A stretch of DNA of 64,000 nt from positions 1,178,001 through 1,242,000 of the forward strand of contig NZ_AP025172.1 of NCBI RefSeq assembly GCF_003402535.2, in the 5' to 3' direction. This document shows, in pieces, positions 29,439 through 37,829 of the stretch; positions within the stretch are counted from its first letter, which is position 1, and each line of letters opens with the position of its first letter. The translations under genes and the position numbers were made by a program. The notes beneath the pieces are model-generated. The model had not been told where the DNA came from. It searched no databases and saw nothing but the letters and a program-made list of their open reading frames with translations. This DNA is from Cupriavidus sp. P-10. Its GTDB lineage: Bacteria > Pseudomonadota > Gammaproteobacteria > Burkholderiales > Burkholderiaceae.

Positions 29439-29816
29439 CTATCGGAGTAGGTATGACTGGTCCGAGAAGCGCAGCGTCACCGTGATGCCGCCTTCCATGA
29501 GCAGCCATTTCCTGATTGATGGCGTATATACCCGCTCCCGGACAAACGGATCCCGGGACAGTATTTGTTGCGCTTCTTCCATTGATGCCGCACGCACGAT
29601 CGACATTCCCCCCAGGGCACCCGGCACACCGCCTTCTTCCCCGAACGGACCGGATGCGAACAACTCCCCGCGCTGCTCGGCGGCGATTGCCCACTGCAGG
29701 TGCGCTTCCAGCAGCGCGCTGAAGCGCGACAGGTCGTTCGGTGTCCGCAGCGCGACGTACAAAGGCTTTTGCACCATATTCGCCAGCAGGGCGCGGACGC
29801 TGTCGTTGATGTCCAT
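29439..29816 (-). CDS. YciI-like (YCII domain) protein
   Basis: A 125-aa protein with a ferredoxin-like fold. HLQWAIAAEQRGELFASGPFG and GALGGMSIVRAASMEEAQQIL contain the conserved His/Asp-like and Gly-rich segments of YciI domains. One member of the family is known to act as a dehydrochlorinase-like hydrolase or isomerase in aromatic catabolism. Spaced 7 bases from the FAH gene and 1 base from the dioxygenase gene, so the three are one unit. Confidence 0.82.
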   Translation of the reverse strand: MDINDSVRALLANMVQKPLYVALRTPNDLSRFSALLEAHLQWAIAAEQRGELFASGPFGEEGGVPGALGGMSIVRAASMEEAQQILSRDPFVRERVYTPSIRKWLLMEGGITVTLRFSDQSYLLR

Positions 29817-29817
29817 G

Positions 29818-30744
29818 TCAGTCCGGCAGTTCGAAGTTCATCGGAAATTCTGGCGGCGGCGGCTCGCTGGCCCATACCGCGGTCAGTTCGTCCGGCGTGA
29901 CATTCAAGGGCACCCAGCCGCTGTCGTCTTCCGGAATGATGTCGATGTCCCAGAAGTACTCCACCAGGCTATTCCACGGATCGCGGATGTAATGAAAGTA
30001 ATTCGATCCACCCACGTGACGGCCGGGGCCGAACGCGCTCTTGTAGCCGGCACGCACCATAGTCTGCGCGCCGATCTCGATCTCATCGAAATCGCCGACT
30101 TCGAAACTCAGGTGGTGCAAGCCAGTATGCGTGCTCTTCGCGAACGCCAGGATGTGATGGTCGCCGCCCTGCGCGCCGCGCAGGAAGGCCAGGATGTCTT
30201 GCGCGCGGTCGGACATCTTCAGCCCCAGCACCTGCATGTAGAAATCGGCAGAGCGGTCGACGTCCGGGGTGAACTTGATCAGGTGCCCAAGGCGGCGTGG
30301 CCGCGCCCGCTTTTGCATGGACGCGACATCGCAAGCGCGGGTGCCGATGCGGCGGTAGCGCCCGGGCGCGTTGACTTCCGGCGGCGCCACCATCAGGGAT
30401 GGCACCGCTTCCTCAACTTGCACGTTGAGCCAGTCGCCGTGCGGGTCCTGGAACCAAATGCCGCCGAAGGGCACACGGAAAGGTGCATCCACGACCACCA
30501 CGCCGGCACGCTCCAGCTGACTTTTCAATGTCTGCATCCCAGCCGCGTCGGTGCCCAGCGAGACATAGCTCAAGCGCTTTTTCGGCCCTAGCATCATACG
30601 GATCTGATCCTGCGCCCGGTCGGGACAGCGCAACACCAGGTCGTTGCCGCAGGCATGCGCTTCCAGGCCAAATAGCTCATAAAAGGCGCGGCCGATTTCG
30701 AGATCGGGTACGGTCATGCCGACGTGAAGCAGCGAGTGGATCAT
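29818..30744 (-). CDS. Extradiol-type VOC-family dioxygenase
   Basis: A 308-aa two-domain vicinal-oxygen-chelate protein. In the C-terminal domain the probable iron ligands are the His of RLGHLIKFTPDVDRSADFY, the second His of GLHHLSFEV and the Glu of SLVEYFWDID, the 2-His-1-carboxylate arrangement of type I extradiol dioxygenases (BphC group). The N-terminal domain (HVGMTVPDLEIGRAFYELFG) is the degenerate copy. It likely cleaves a catecholic ring made by this pathway; the ring substrate is unknown. Confidence 0.87.
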   Translation of the reverse strand: MIHSLLHVGMTVPDLEIGRAFYELFGLEAHACGNDLVLRCPDRAQDQIRMMLGPKKRLSYVSLGTDAAGMQTLKSQLERAGVVVVDAPFRVPFGGIWFQDPHGDWLNVQVEEAVPSLMVAPPEVNAPGRYRRIGTRACDVASMQKRARPRRLGHLIKFTPDVDRSADFYMQVLGLKMSDRAQDILAFLRGAQGGDHHILAFAKSTHTGLHHLSFEVGDFDEIEIGAQTMVRAGYKSAFGPGRHVGGSNYFHYIRDPWNSLVEYFWDIDIIPEDDSGWVPLNVTPDELTAVWASEPPPPEFPMNFELPD

Positions 30745-30822
30745 CGCAATGTCTTCCTAATATGTGAGGGGAGAAAACGGCAGCTGCGTCAGCGGCTCGC
30801 AATCCTTGTGGATGACAATGTG

Positions 30823-30874
30823 CCCCGCCTTACAGAGAAAGACGCGCCATTCGGGCTTGACCGACAAGGCGGGG
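30823..30874. terminator. GC-rich inverted repeat in the 30745-30942 gap
   Basis: CCCCGCCTT and AAGGCGGGG form perfect 9-base arms around a 34-base loop between the dehydrogenase-like gene and the dioxygenase gene. It may reduce read-through or stabilise the downstream message. No T-run follows on the minus strand. Confidence 0.4.
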
Positions 30875-30942
30875 CGGCGTTGCACGCGATCGTCAAAGCG
30901 AGCGTCTCGATGATCACGTTACGCTCGTTGTTGTGTCTTCTG

Positions 30943-31818
30943 TTACGACTCCGATTCCAGCAGCTTGATGACCGCCGCGGCGTCCTCGTCGCAAATGTCG
31001 CTGTCGATAGCGCGGTAAAAATACGGGGCGGCCGCCGAAAAGAGAGGCGTGGCGACACCCAGTTCATCGGCCAATGCACCGCCCAGGTCGAGGTACTTTT
31101 TCAGTGTGACAAACGGCCCGATCGCCGGCGTGAAAGCACGCGCCGCCATCATCGGTGCGCGAATCGCGAACATGGTCGAACTGCCCGCACCATGCTTGAT
31201 CACATCGGCAACCATGTGCGGATCGAAGCCGGCCTTGGCACCAAGGTTCATCGCCTCCGCCGCGGCGAGAATATGAATCGATAGCAAATAATTGGCGATC
31301 AGTTTCATGGCCACCGCCGCGCCATATTCGCCGATGTGGAAATGATGGGTCGTGATGGCATCGAGCACCGGCTTGCATTCTTCGATAAGCTCCCTGGAGC
31401 CGCCCAAGTACAGCGAGGCCTTGCGCTGCGTCACCATCGGCGGTGAGCCGCTGACCTCGGACTCGAGCACCCGACCGCCGCGTTCCCGGATACGTTCGGC
31501 CTGCTCGATCTTGAATGCCTTGCTATAGGTGCTGAGCTCGATGACTATCTGCCCGGGCTTGAGCGCCTCCAGGACGCCATTGGGGCCCTGCAAGACATCC
31601 AGCTCCGCCTGTTCACTTGGCAGGCAAAGCAGCAGGATATCGGCTTGGCGGGTGACTTCGGCCGGGCTGTCGAGCGCCTGACCACCGCGGGCGACGAACT
31701 CTTCCCGGCCGGTGCGGCGGAAGCCGGCCACCCGGTGGCCGGCCTCGATCAGATTCGTGGCGATCGGCAGCCCAAGCTGGCCGAGGCCGATCACGCCGAC
31801 GATTGCTGGGGTGCCCAT
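30943..31818 (-). CDS. 3-hydroxyisobutyrate dehydrogenase-family oxidoreductase
   Basis: A 291-aa beta-hydroxyacid dehydrogenase. N-terminal Rossmann motif VIGLGQLGLPIATNLIEAGH, the family's catalytic-region ESEVSGSPPMVTQRKASLYLGG, and the helical all-alpha domain with MKLIANYLLSIHILAAAEAM, where the lysine corresponds to the catalytic residue. The reaction could be on 3-hydroxyisobutyrate, tartronate semialdehyde or another hydroxyacid. It is the promoter-proximal gene of the long minus-strand run and diverges from the LysR gene. Confidence 0.88.
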   Translation of the reverse strand: MGTPAIVGVIGLGQLGLPIATNLIEAGHRVAGFRRTGREEFVARGGQALDSPAEVTRQADILLLCLPSEQAELDVLQGPNGVLEALKPGQIVIELSTYSKAFKIEQAERIRERGGRVLESEVSGSPPMVTQRKASLYLGGSRELIEECKPVLDAITTHHFHIGEYGAAVAMKLIANYLLSIHILAAAEAMNLGAKAGFDPHMVADVIKHGAGSSTMFAIRAPMMAARAFTPAIGPFVTLKKYLDLGGALADELGVATPLFSAAAPYFYRAIDSDICDEDAAAVIKLLESES

Positions 31819-31884
31819 GTCTCTGTCTCCGCGTCATTTCTGTATGTTTAGGGGTATTCTAGTGACGCATTTTTCATTAAACTA

Positions 31885-31905
31885 TATCGATTCTTAGAAT
31901 CCATA
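31885..31905. promoter_or_regulatory. LysR-type box in divergent promoter
   Basis: TAT-C-GATTC-TTA-GAATC-C-ATA is an interrupted dyad with T-N11-A character, 54 bases upstream of the LysR start and 67 from the divergent dehydrogenase start. This is the expected place for LysR binding. AT-rich bases around it would fit overlapping promoters. Confidence 0.6.
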
Positions 31906-31958
31906 GTATTAACAGGATTTATAGTTTTGCTGCGCGGACGGCGGCGGAGCACCAACTC

Positions 31959-32867
31959 ATGAAAGACCTCAACTTGTTATATGTCTTCGAAGCCTTGTGG
32001 CGCGACCGGTCGGTGACGGGCGCGGCGGAAAACCTAGGGCTGACGCAGGCGGCGGTCAGCAGTGCGCTAAAGCGGATGCGGACGGAGCACGGCGACAAGA
32101 TGTTCACGCTGGTCGGCCGGCGCATGGAACCGACGCCCCACACCACGGCCATTGCCCAGCAATTGCTGGATGCGCTGGCAATGATCCGCAATACCCTCGT
32201 AGAAGAGGCGAGCTTCGACCCGCTCACTTCCCGCCGGCTCTTTACTGTACGCACGCGCGACATCGGCGAAGTAGTACACCTCCCTGCATTGATGCAAAGA
32301 CTTGAGGTAGCAGCACCCCATATCAAGGTGCGGACTGTATTCAAGCCGATCGATGAAACGCTGAGCGGGTTGGCCAACGGCAGGATCGATTTCGCGCTCG
32401 GCTTCCTGCCGGCGCTGGAAACCGGCATTCATCGCCGCCAGCTGTTCAGTCAGCACTATGTCTGCGTCATGCGCAAGGGGCATCCCTTGGCGAAACACGA
32501 ACTGAGCACCGAACTCTTCTGCGAGCAACAGCATTTGCTCGTGGAGTATTCCGGCAGTGGGCACCAAGTTCTGGAAAAGGCATTAATCGACGCGGGTGCC
32601 CGGCACCAGATCAAATTGCGCCTGCCGCAGTACCTGTCCGCCCCGCACTTCATCATTGCCTCGGACCTCTTATGGTGCGCGCCCGAGATTCTGGTTCAGA
32701 GGCTGATGCCGCACTTTGAGATAATCACCAAACCGGTCCCCCTACAGCTGCCCGACTTTGATATCGGCATTTACTGGCACGATCGGTATCACCGCGACCC
32801 TGGAAACAAGTGGCTGCGCGACTTTATCGTCACAGTGGTGAGCGATGATTTCCAGGCGCAGGCGTGA
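31959..32867 (+). CDS. LysR-family transcriptional regulator
   Basis: A 302-aa LysR protein of the NahR/NodD-like branch. The helix-turn-helix spans LLYVFEALWRDRSVTGAAENLGLTQAAVSSALKRM, and the effector domain follows from about residue 90. Many relatives activate aromatic-degradation operons on binding a pathway intermediate. It is divergent from the minus-strand operon starting at 31818 and probably activates it. Confidence 0.92.
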   Translation: MKDLNLLYVFEALWRDRSVTGAAENLGLTQAAVSSALKRMRTEHGDKMFTLVGRRMEPTPHTTAIAQQLLDALAMIRNTLVEEASFDPLTSRRLFTVRTRDIGEVVHLPALMQRLEVAAPHIKVRTVFKPIDETLSGLANGRIDFALGFLPALETGIHRRQLFSQHYVCVMRKGHPLAKHELSTELFCEQQHLLVEYSGSGHQVLEKALIDAGARHQIKLRLPQYLSAPHFIIASDLLWCAPEILVQRLMPHFEIITKPVPLQLPDFDIGIYWHDRYHRDPGNKWLRDFIVTVVSDDFQAQA

Positions 32868-33521
32868 CGACCGCTGCTTCTACCTTAAGGAACTCGGCCA
32901 CCTTCCCCGAAAAATCGATGAGGGCCATGACTCGCCTGGAGCGCTGCACGACATGCTGATCTCTATGAATGGGGAGAGTGCCCCGGGAAGTTGCTGACAC
33001 CCCGCAGTCGGCCATCTCCCTAACGCAGCACAGGCCATTTCGTGGGTTTACTGCATTTCTAAGTTATTCGTCCCATTAGTCTGTGATCGTTTGGCACTCT
33101 CGCATGAGAACTCTCGAAGAAAGCCCTCATGCGACAGCCCGTTTAATCTGGAAAGGTACCTACACTGCGACGTCACCGCGCTCGCCAGGAAAGCTTGCTG
33201 CCTACAATAGCCACGGAAACCCTTGACAGACAGCCTGTTCAGCATAGACGGCGACATGGTGCCGCTCGCCGACTGCTGGCACAGGCCGACCATGACGCTT
33301 CGATCGTGCACGATGCCCCACTGCATTCGCGTGCTGGAGGCTAGGACGGGGCGCAATGGCGCACCTGAGGCTGATCTCCGAGCGCCTCATCTCCGACACG
33401 CTAGGCAAGGCATGCGGGGTTCCGTTACCCTGAGTTCAGGGAGAACCCCCGCACTGCCCTTCCCTGCATCCGTGCATGATATCGACAGCCAGTTTGACAA
33501 CGTGGACCGCTCCTGCGTTAT
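32868..33521. other. Gene-poor region downstream of LysR
   Basis: No gene is supported. A minus-strand frame around 32850-32990 reads HVVQRSRRVMALIDFSGKVAEFL, which could be the tail of another LysR protein, but the match is too short. At 33100-33134 TCGCATGAG and CTCATGCGA form perfect 9-base arms with a 17-base loop. The rest looks non-coding or too decayed to assign. Confidence 0.4.
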
Positions 33522-33989
33522 TTATCCAAATCGGTTTAATCTGCCGGCACTCGCCTGGCAGCTCGCACAAAGCCCGTAAAGAGTCAGCGTGTGGTTGCGC
33601 AGGACGAACCCCTTTTCCTTGGCAATTTCGATCCGCCGAACCTCTATTTTTGGGTCGCAAAACTCGCCAGCTGTCCGGCACTGGACGCATATCAAATGAT
33701 CATGATCGCCTTCGTTCAACTCAAAAATGGTTGAACTGTTTTCGAATTTTTGACAAGTCAGTAGCTTTTCTTGCACTAATAGGCGAAGAACTCGATATAC
33801 AGTTGACAAACCAATATTTCTATTTTCATTTAGAAATCTACGAAAAATGTCTTCTGCGGTCAAGTGCAGATGTGCCTTCTCCTGGAACATCGAAAGGATA
33901 AGCATACGAGGCACAGTACGCCGCAGACCTGTAGCACTCAGCTCGCTCCAAGAGCTAAATTCTCCCTGAACTTTCTCCATAGATATCAT
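33522..33989 (-). CDS. Fur-family regulator
   Basis: About 155 aa from the ATG at 33989; ATGs at 34022 and 33980 are alternatives. The winged helix (GLRRTVPRMLILSMFQ, HLTAEDIFRRF, NIGLSTVYRVLRLLV) and the dimerisation domain with DHDHLICVQC and a second CASC pair fit a zinc-structured ferric-uptake-type regulator. A short perfect repeat AATGCC-GAT-GGCATT overlaps the start region. Codon use seems more AT-rich than the flanking catabolic genes, so it may be acquired. Metal and targets are unknown. Confidence 0.9.
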   Translation of the reverse strand: MISMEKVQGEFSSWSELSATGLRRTVPRMLILSMFQEKAHLHLTAEDIFRRFLNENRNIGLSTVYRVLRLLVQEKLLTCQKFENSSTIFELNEGDHDHLICVQCRTAGEFCDPKIEVRRIEIAKEKGFVLRNHTLTLYGLCASCQASAGRLNRFG

Positions 33990-34246
33990 GCCAAAATGCC
34001 GATGGCATTGAGACTCGCTCATTATGCAAAAAAAAATGACCCCACCACTACACTTAATGATGGTGGATTCGTGAAACATTGCGCAGCCCAAGCGCAACGG
34101 CTGACTTGCACTCTCGCCAGCGAGCTGTAGTAAATCCTCAACTAGACCAGACACTTTCACCCAACACGCAGCGGCGCCGCGCCAGGGATACAACTCTAAG
34201 GTCATGAGGAAGACACAGCCCTGGCTCTCCCCACAGATCGTTGATA

Positions 34247-34423
34247 CTACGGTTCGTTAAAATAGCGCGCGATTTGGGATAAATCGGACTGATTCGCCAG
34301 TGCGAGCATCAAAAGAATGCGTGCCTTCTGCGGGTTCAGGATACCGGCACCGAGACTCTCAGGCTTTGTTGTCGTAAAGCCGCTTCCCGTCCGGCTTGAG
34401 CGAATCACCGGATAACCCGCCTT
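34247..34423 (-). pseudogene. L-asparaginase C-terminal relic
   Basis: The minus strand reads GYPVIRSSRTGSGFTT followed by LNPQKARILLMLAL and IARYFNEP then a stop, which is the end of a type II L-asparaginase. An in-frame TAG closes the frame just upstream, and no more of the gene remains. It was too short to stand out as a gene and shows that a larger gene was once here. Confidence 0.8.
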
Positions 34424-34493
34424 CTAGTCAGGCACACTTCAAATTTTTTGAAGAAATCAAAAACACCAACCCTTGCAGGCTAGCTGGCGAGCA

Positions 34494-34509
34494 CTGTATA
34501 TTTATACAG
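34494..34509. promoter_or_regulatory. LexA-like SOS box
   Basis: CTGTATATTTATACAG matches the proteobacterial LexA consensus CTGT-N8-ACAG with an all-AT centre and one mismatch from perfect symmetry. It lies 84 bases upstream of the ATG at 34593. A separate repeat, CTTCAAA-TTT-TTTGAAG, lies at 34437-34453. Confidence 0.7.
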
Positions 34510-34592
34510 TTGTCGTCGCATCCCGGAAAAGCTGGCTCTTAAAGCCCCCGCGCGGCGCCTGCGCTTTCTCTCCCCCACCTCGAAAGGCAATC

Positions 34593-35021
34593 ATGTTCGT
34601 GGACCGCACCGAAATCATCAACGCAGCCAAGGCACTGCGCGCCAGCCAGGAAGAATCCAGGTACAGCAAGCTCGTCGCGCTCGCGAACAAGCAACTCAAG
34701 GCAATGCAAACGGCAATCCAGAGGGGCAAGGAAGAATTCGAGACCAGACTGGTACTCGACATCAACGAAGACAATCCGCAAGCAGCGCTGGAACCGCGCG
34801 CGCAACGGCTAGCCGATGACCTCAGAGCCCAGGGCTACACCGCAACGGTGACTACGTTTGCCGAGGTCAGCACCGACCGCAAGAACTGGACGCCGAATAT
34901 CACGGTCGTCATCGGTCTAGGCGACATGGTTTCGGAAGTCGACAACGCGATAGCGGAAAGCACGGTGACCGACGAGGCGGAAGTCGCGCTGGCTGGCGAA
35001 CCTGCCAGTGAAAAGGCCTGA
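34593..35021 (+). CDS. Hypothetical protein behind an SOS-type box
   Basis: A 142-aa protein of unknown function. The ATG at 34593 follows GAAAGG at a good distance. The first 70 residues are strongly helical and charged (IINAAKALRASQEESRYSKL, QLKAMQTAIQRGKEEFETRL); the second part has alternating beta pattern (RLADDLRAQGYTATVTTFAEV, NITVVIGLGD) and an acidic tail. No signal peptide or membrane segment. The LexA-like box upstream suggests induction by DNA damage, but the protein itself shows no known repair or toxin domain. Confidence 0.65.
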   Translation: MFVDRTEIINAAKALRASQEESRYSKLVALANKQLKAMQTAIQRGKEEFETRLVLDINEDNPQAALEPRAQRLADDLRAQGYTATVTTFAEVSTDRKNWTPNITVVIGLGDMVSEVDNAIAESTVTDEAEVALAGEPASEKA

Positions 35022-35363
35022 CAGCGGGCGGGCAATCCGAGATAAGGCACGGCATCACGGGGCTTCGCGCACGGTCGCGGGCGTGATGGCTGTTCCTACG
35101 AGGGAAATCTGCACGCGATCTACCAGTGGCGCCCGATGTAGGAAACCGTGGCGTATAAGGACGCAATGCCTGCGTTTTGATCGAACGAGGACTGTCACCA
35201 CGTATGGCGGATCTCACTGGGAGGGATCACGCTCGCGCCGTGAGCCTGTGCGCGGCTATCCCTGCTGGCTTCATCGAGTACGGCCATAAACAGACAGTCG
35301 GGATAAACTCCAATTTCTGCCCTGAACGACCGAACACCTCTCTCGTTATGTCCTCGGGCCACC
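35022..35363. other. Intergenic region without recognised gene
   Basis: No gene, repeat or clear regulatory site is supported. A plus-strand frame reads ARAVSLCAAIPAGFIEYGHK around 35235, but it has no start and no recognised relative. Confidence 0.4.
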
Positions 35364-35765
35364 GTGGAAATCGCTCACGACATCGCCAGCTTTGTCGCTA
35401 AAGAGGACAACTGGCTTCCCTTGGATTCGCTCGTTGCCGAACCCTGGCAGGCAGGGTATCCCGAGCAAGCAATACCTCAGCTTCTGAGCGTGTTTGAGCG
35501 CTACCCAGAGGAAGATGGTTTTGGCGTGGTATGGACGGTTCTCCATGGACTTGAATCGTTGCCGAACTATGAGCCGGAGTTGCTTCGGTCCCTCGGCCGG
35601 CAGCCGAGCGAGTTTGGCATTTGCATGGTTGGCCGGCTGATCAATTCAGGCATACGAGAGGTCGGCGGCATTTCGCTAACCGACACGCTGCGAGAACTGG
35701 CTGCCGCGGCGAGGTCCCCGCGGCTCCGCGAGACCGCGGTAGGCTTTGTTTCCCGAAGCAGATGA
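35364..35765 (+). CDS. Hypothetical protein, possibly an orphan immunity-type protein
   Basis: About 133 aa from a GTG at 35364 with no clear ribosome site, so the start is uncertain. The sequence is mostly helical, with a motif-like GFGVVWTVLHGLESLPNYEPELLRSL and GICMVGRLINSG, a style I associate with small immunity proteins of polymorphic toxin systems or HEAT-like proteins. No toxin gene is nearby. The function is not known. Confidence 0.5.
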   Translation: MEIAHDIASFVAKEDNWLPLDSLVAEPWQAGYPEQAIPQLLSVFERYPEEDGFGVVWTVLHGLESLPNYEPELLRSLGRQPSEFGICMVGRLINSGIREVGGISLTDTLRELAAAARSPRLRETAVGFVSRSR

Positions 35766-36053
35766 TTCTTCACTGTGCACTCGGGTCCGATACAGAAGTG
35801 CACCGCCGCTGCGGGCTCAGCGTCGGTGAAACTTCCGAGGTCGTCCAGCAACCCTCCTCAATCAATCGCTTCCAATGACGCTGCCACAAGACGACTGGAC
35901 CTGCCCTCGACTGCACTGCTATCAATCCGAGGGACAGGTACCGATGCTGGAAGTGCAAGGCACCCTGCCAACCGGCGCCCAAGCCGCCGTCGGAGGCCGA
36001 GGTCCGACAGGCACGCTTCTTCGGACCCGACGCGATGAGTCACCCCTTCCCGC

Positions 36054-36563
36054 TCAAATCGCCTTATGCGCGGCGATGTTGCGATATTGGCCTTTGAAAT
36101 ACAGCAAGGGCTGCGTAGCGGCAGCTTCTTGCCGGTTCAACGCTTTCACTTCACCAATCACGATCAAATGATCGCCTGCCGTGTGTTCGGCGTAGATTTC
36201 GCAATCGAGCCAGTGAAGGCTGCCGGCAATGAGCGGATTACCCAGCGGCGATTCCTGTCGTTCGACGCCGTGCCACTTGTCCGTGCCGCGTCGGGCAAAT
36301 TGGTTGGAAATCTCGACTTGCTTATCCGACAGGATGTTGACTGCGAATCGACCCGCCTGGCGAATTTTTGGATAGCTGGGCGAACTGGACATGACGCTGA
36401 ATGAGACCAGCGGCGGGTTCATCGACACGCTATAGAACGACTGGCAAGTGAAGCCGATCGGCTCGCCGTCAATGTGCGATGTAATCACCGTGATACCGGA
36501 TGCGTAGTGCCCGAGCGCTTCGCGAAAGCGCAGTGGCTCGATAGCAGTACTGGAAAGTGACAT
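36054..36563 (-). CDS. Flavin reductase-domain protein
   Basis: A 169-aa FMN-binding split-barrel protein (HpaC-like). Family motifs are LGHYASGITVITS, GFTCQSFYSVSMNPPLVSF and AGDHLIVIGEVKALN. It reduces free flavin with NAD(P)H for a partner oxygenase or electron acceptor. It follows mesX-mesD on the same strand after a 210-base gap; flavin reductases next to this pair are, as I recall, seen in other bacteria, so it may supply reduced flavin to MesX/MesD. Confidence 0.9.
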   Translation of the reverse strand: MSLSSTAIEPLRFREALGHYASGITVITSHIDGEPIGFTCQSFYSVSMNPPLVSFSVMSSSPSYPKIRQAGRFAVNILSDKQVEISNQFARRGTDKWHGVERQESPLGNPLIAGSLHWLDCEIYAEHTAGDHLIVIGEVKALNRQEAAATQPLLYFKGQYRNIAAHKAI

Positions 36564-36773
36564 ATTAGGTACTAAATACTGGGTGCCGCTCGATCAGGGC
36601 AAGCAAACCCGTCGACGGTGCCACCTGATCCATTTCGATCAGAACAGCGCCTTACGGGCCTGCTTGCGCTTGCCGGCCAAATCGGAGTCGACAAAGGTCT
36701 TTCCTTCATCCGGATACTCGGGCTACACCTGCCCTCAATCCCCCCGTGCGGCACTTCCGACTTCAGCTCGGCA

Positions 36774-37802
36774 TTAGTTCGAGAGTTCTCTGCGGACGAT
36801 TTCTGCGCCGGCGCTCAGCGCATTCAGCTTGCCTCGTGCTACTGCACGGGACAGGGGGGCCATGCCGCAGTTGGTGCAAGGATAGAGCTTGTCGGCATCG
36901 ACAAACTGAAGTGCCTTGCGCAACGTATCGGCGACTTCCTCCGGCGTTTCAATGGTGTCGGTTGCCACGTCGATGGCCCCCACCATCACCTTCTTGCCTC
37001 GAATGAGTTCAATGAGGTCGATCGGCACACGAGAGTTGTGACATTCCAGCGAGACGATATCAATATTGGATTTTTGCAGCTTGGGGAAGGCTTCTTCATA
37101 TTGCCGCCACTCCGACCCCAGCGTCTTTTTCCAATCGGTATTGGCTTTGATGCCGTAGCCATAGCAAATATGCACGGCCGTTTCGCATTTGAGCCCTTCA
37201 ATCGCCCTTTCCAGTGTGGCAACCCCCCAGTCATTTACCTCGTCAAAGAAAACATTGAATGCAGGCTCATCGAATTGAATGATATCAACGCCGGCGGCCT
37301 CCAGTTCTTTGGCTTCCTGATTGAGGATTTTGGCGAATTCCCAAGCCAGCTTTTCTCGACTTTTGTAATGATCGTCGTAAAGCGTGTCGATCATGGTCAT
37401 GGGGCCTGGCAAAGCCCATTTGATGGGTTGCTTGGTTTGCTGACGCAGAAACTTGGCGTCTTCGACAAAAACCGGATTTTGGCGGGCCACAGCACCGAAG
37501 ACCGTGGGTACGCTCGCATCATAGCGATCACGAATTCGAACGGTCTTGCGGTTCTCGAAATCAACGCCGCTGAGGTGCTCGATAAACGTAGTAACAAAGT
37601 GCTGGCGCGTTTGCTCACCATCACTGACGATATCGATGCCAGCGTGTTGCTGTTCTTGCAGCGACAAACGCAAAGCGTCTCGTTTGCCCTCGACTAATTC
37701 CTCATCTTGCAATCTCCAGGGCGACCAAAGTTTCTCGGGTTGTGCAAGCCAGGAGGGTTTAGGCAAGCTGCCGGCAGTTGAGGTGGGAAGCAATTTTTTC
37801 AC
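36774..37802 (-). CDS. mesD: Core methionine synthase MesD (MetE C-terminal-type)
   Basis: A 342-aa protein equal to the catalytic C-terminal domain of MetE, without the N-terminal folate-binding-type half. The zinc ligands are visible as His and Cys in HICYGYG, Glu in SLECHNSR and Cys in PCTNCGMAPLS. TAGSLPKPSWL near the start and DIIQFDEPAFN are typical. Core-MetE proteins paired with a DUF1852 protein form the MesD class of folate-independent methionine synthases, which use an unknown methyl donor; assignment rests on the adjacent mesX. Confidence 0.88.
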   Translation of the reverse strand: MKKLLPTSTAGSLPKPSWLAQPEKLWSPWRLQDEELVEGKRDALRLSLQEQQHAGIDIVSDGEQTRQHFVTTFIEHLSGVDFENRKTVRIRDRYDASVPTVFGAVARQNPVFVEDAKFLRQQTKQPIKWALPGPMTMIDTLYDDHYKSREKLAWEFAKILNQEAKELEAAGVDIIQFDEPAFNVFFDEVNDWGVATLERAIEGLKCETAVHICYGYGIKANTDWKKTLGSEWRQYEEAFPKLQKSNIDIVSLECHNSRVPIDLIELIRGKKVMVGAIDVATDTIETPEEVADTLRKALQFVDADKLYPCTNCGMAPLSRAVARGKLNALSAGAEIVRRELSN

Positions 37803-37829
37803 GATTAATGACCTTTCGTTTTTATTTGA

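Noticed and set aside
36618..37697. 359-codon plus-strand frame opposite mesD
   Set aside because: Antisense to an enzyme with intact zinc ligands; no own motif or start signal.
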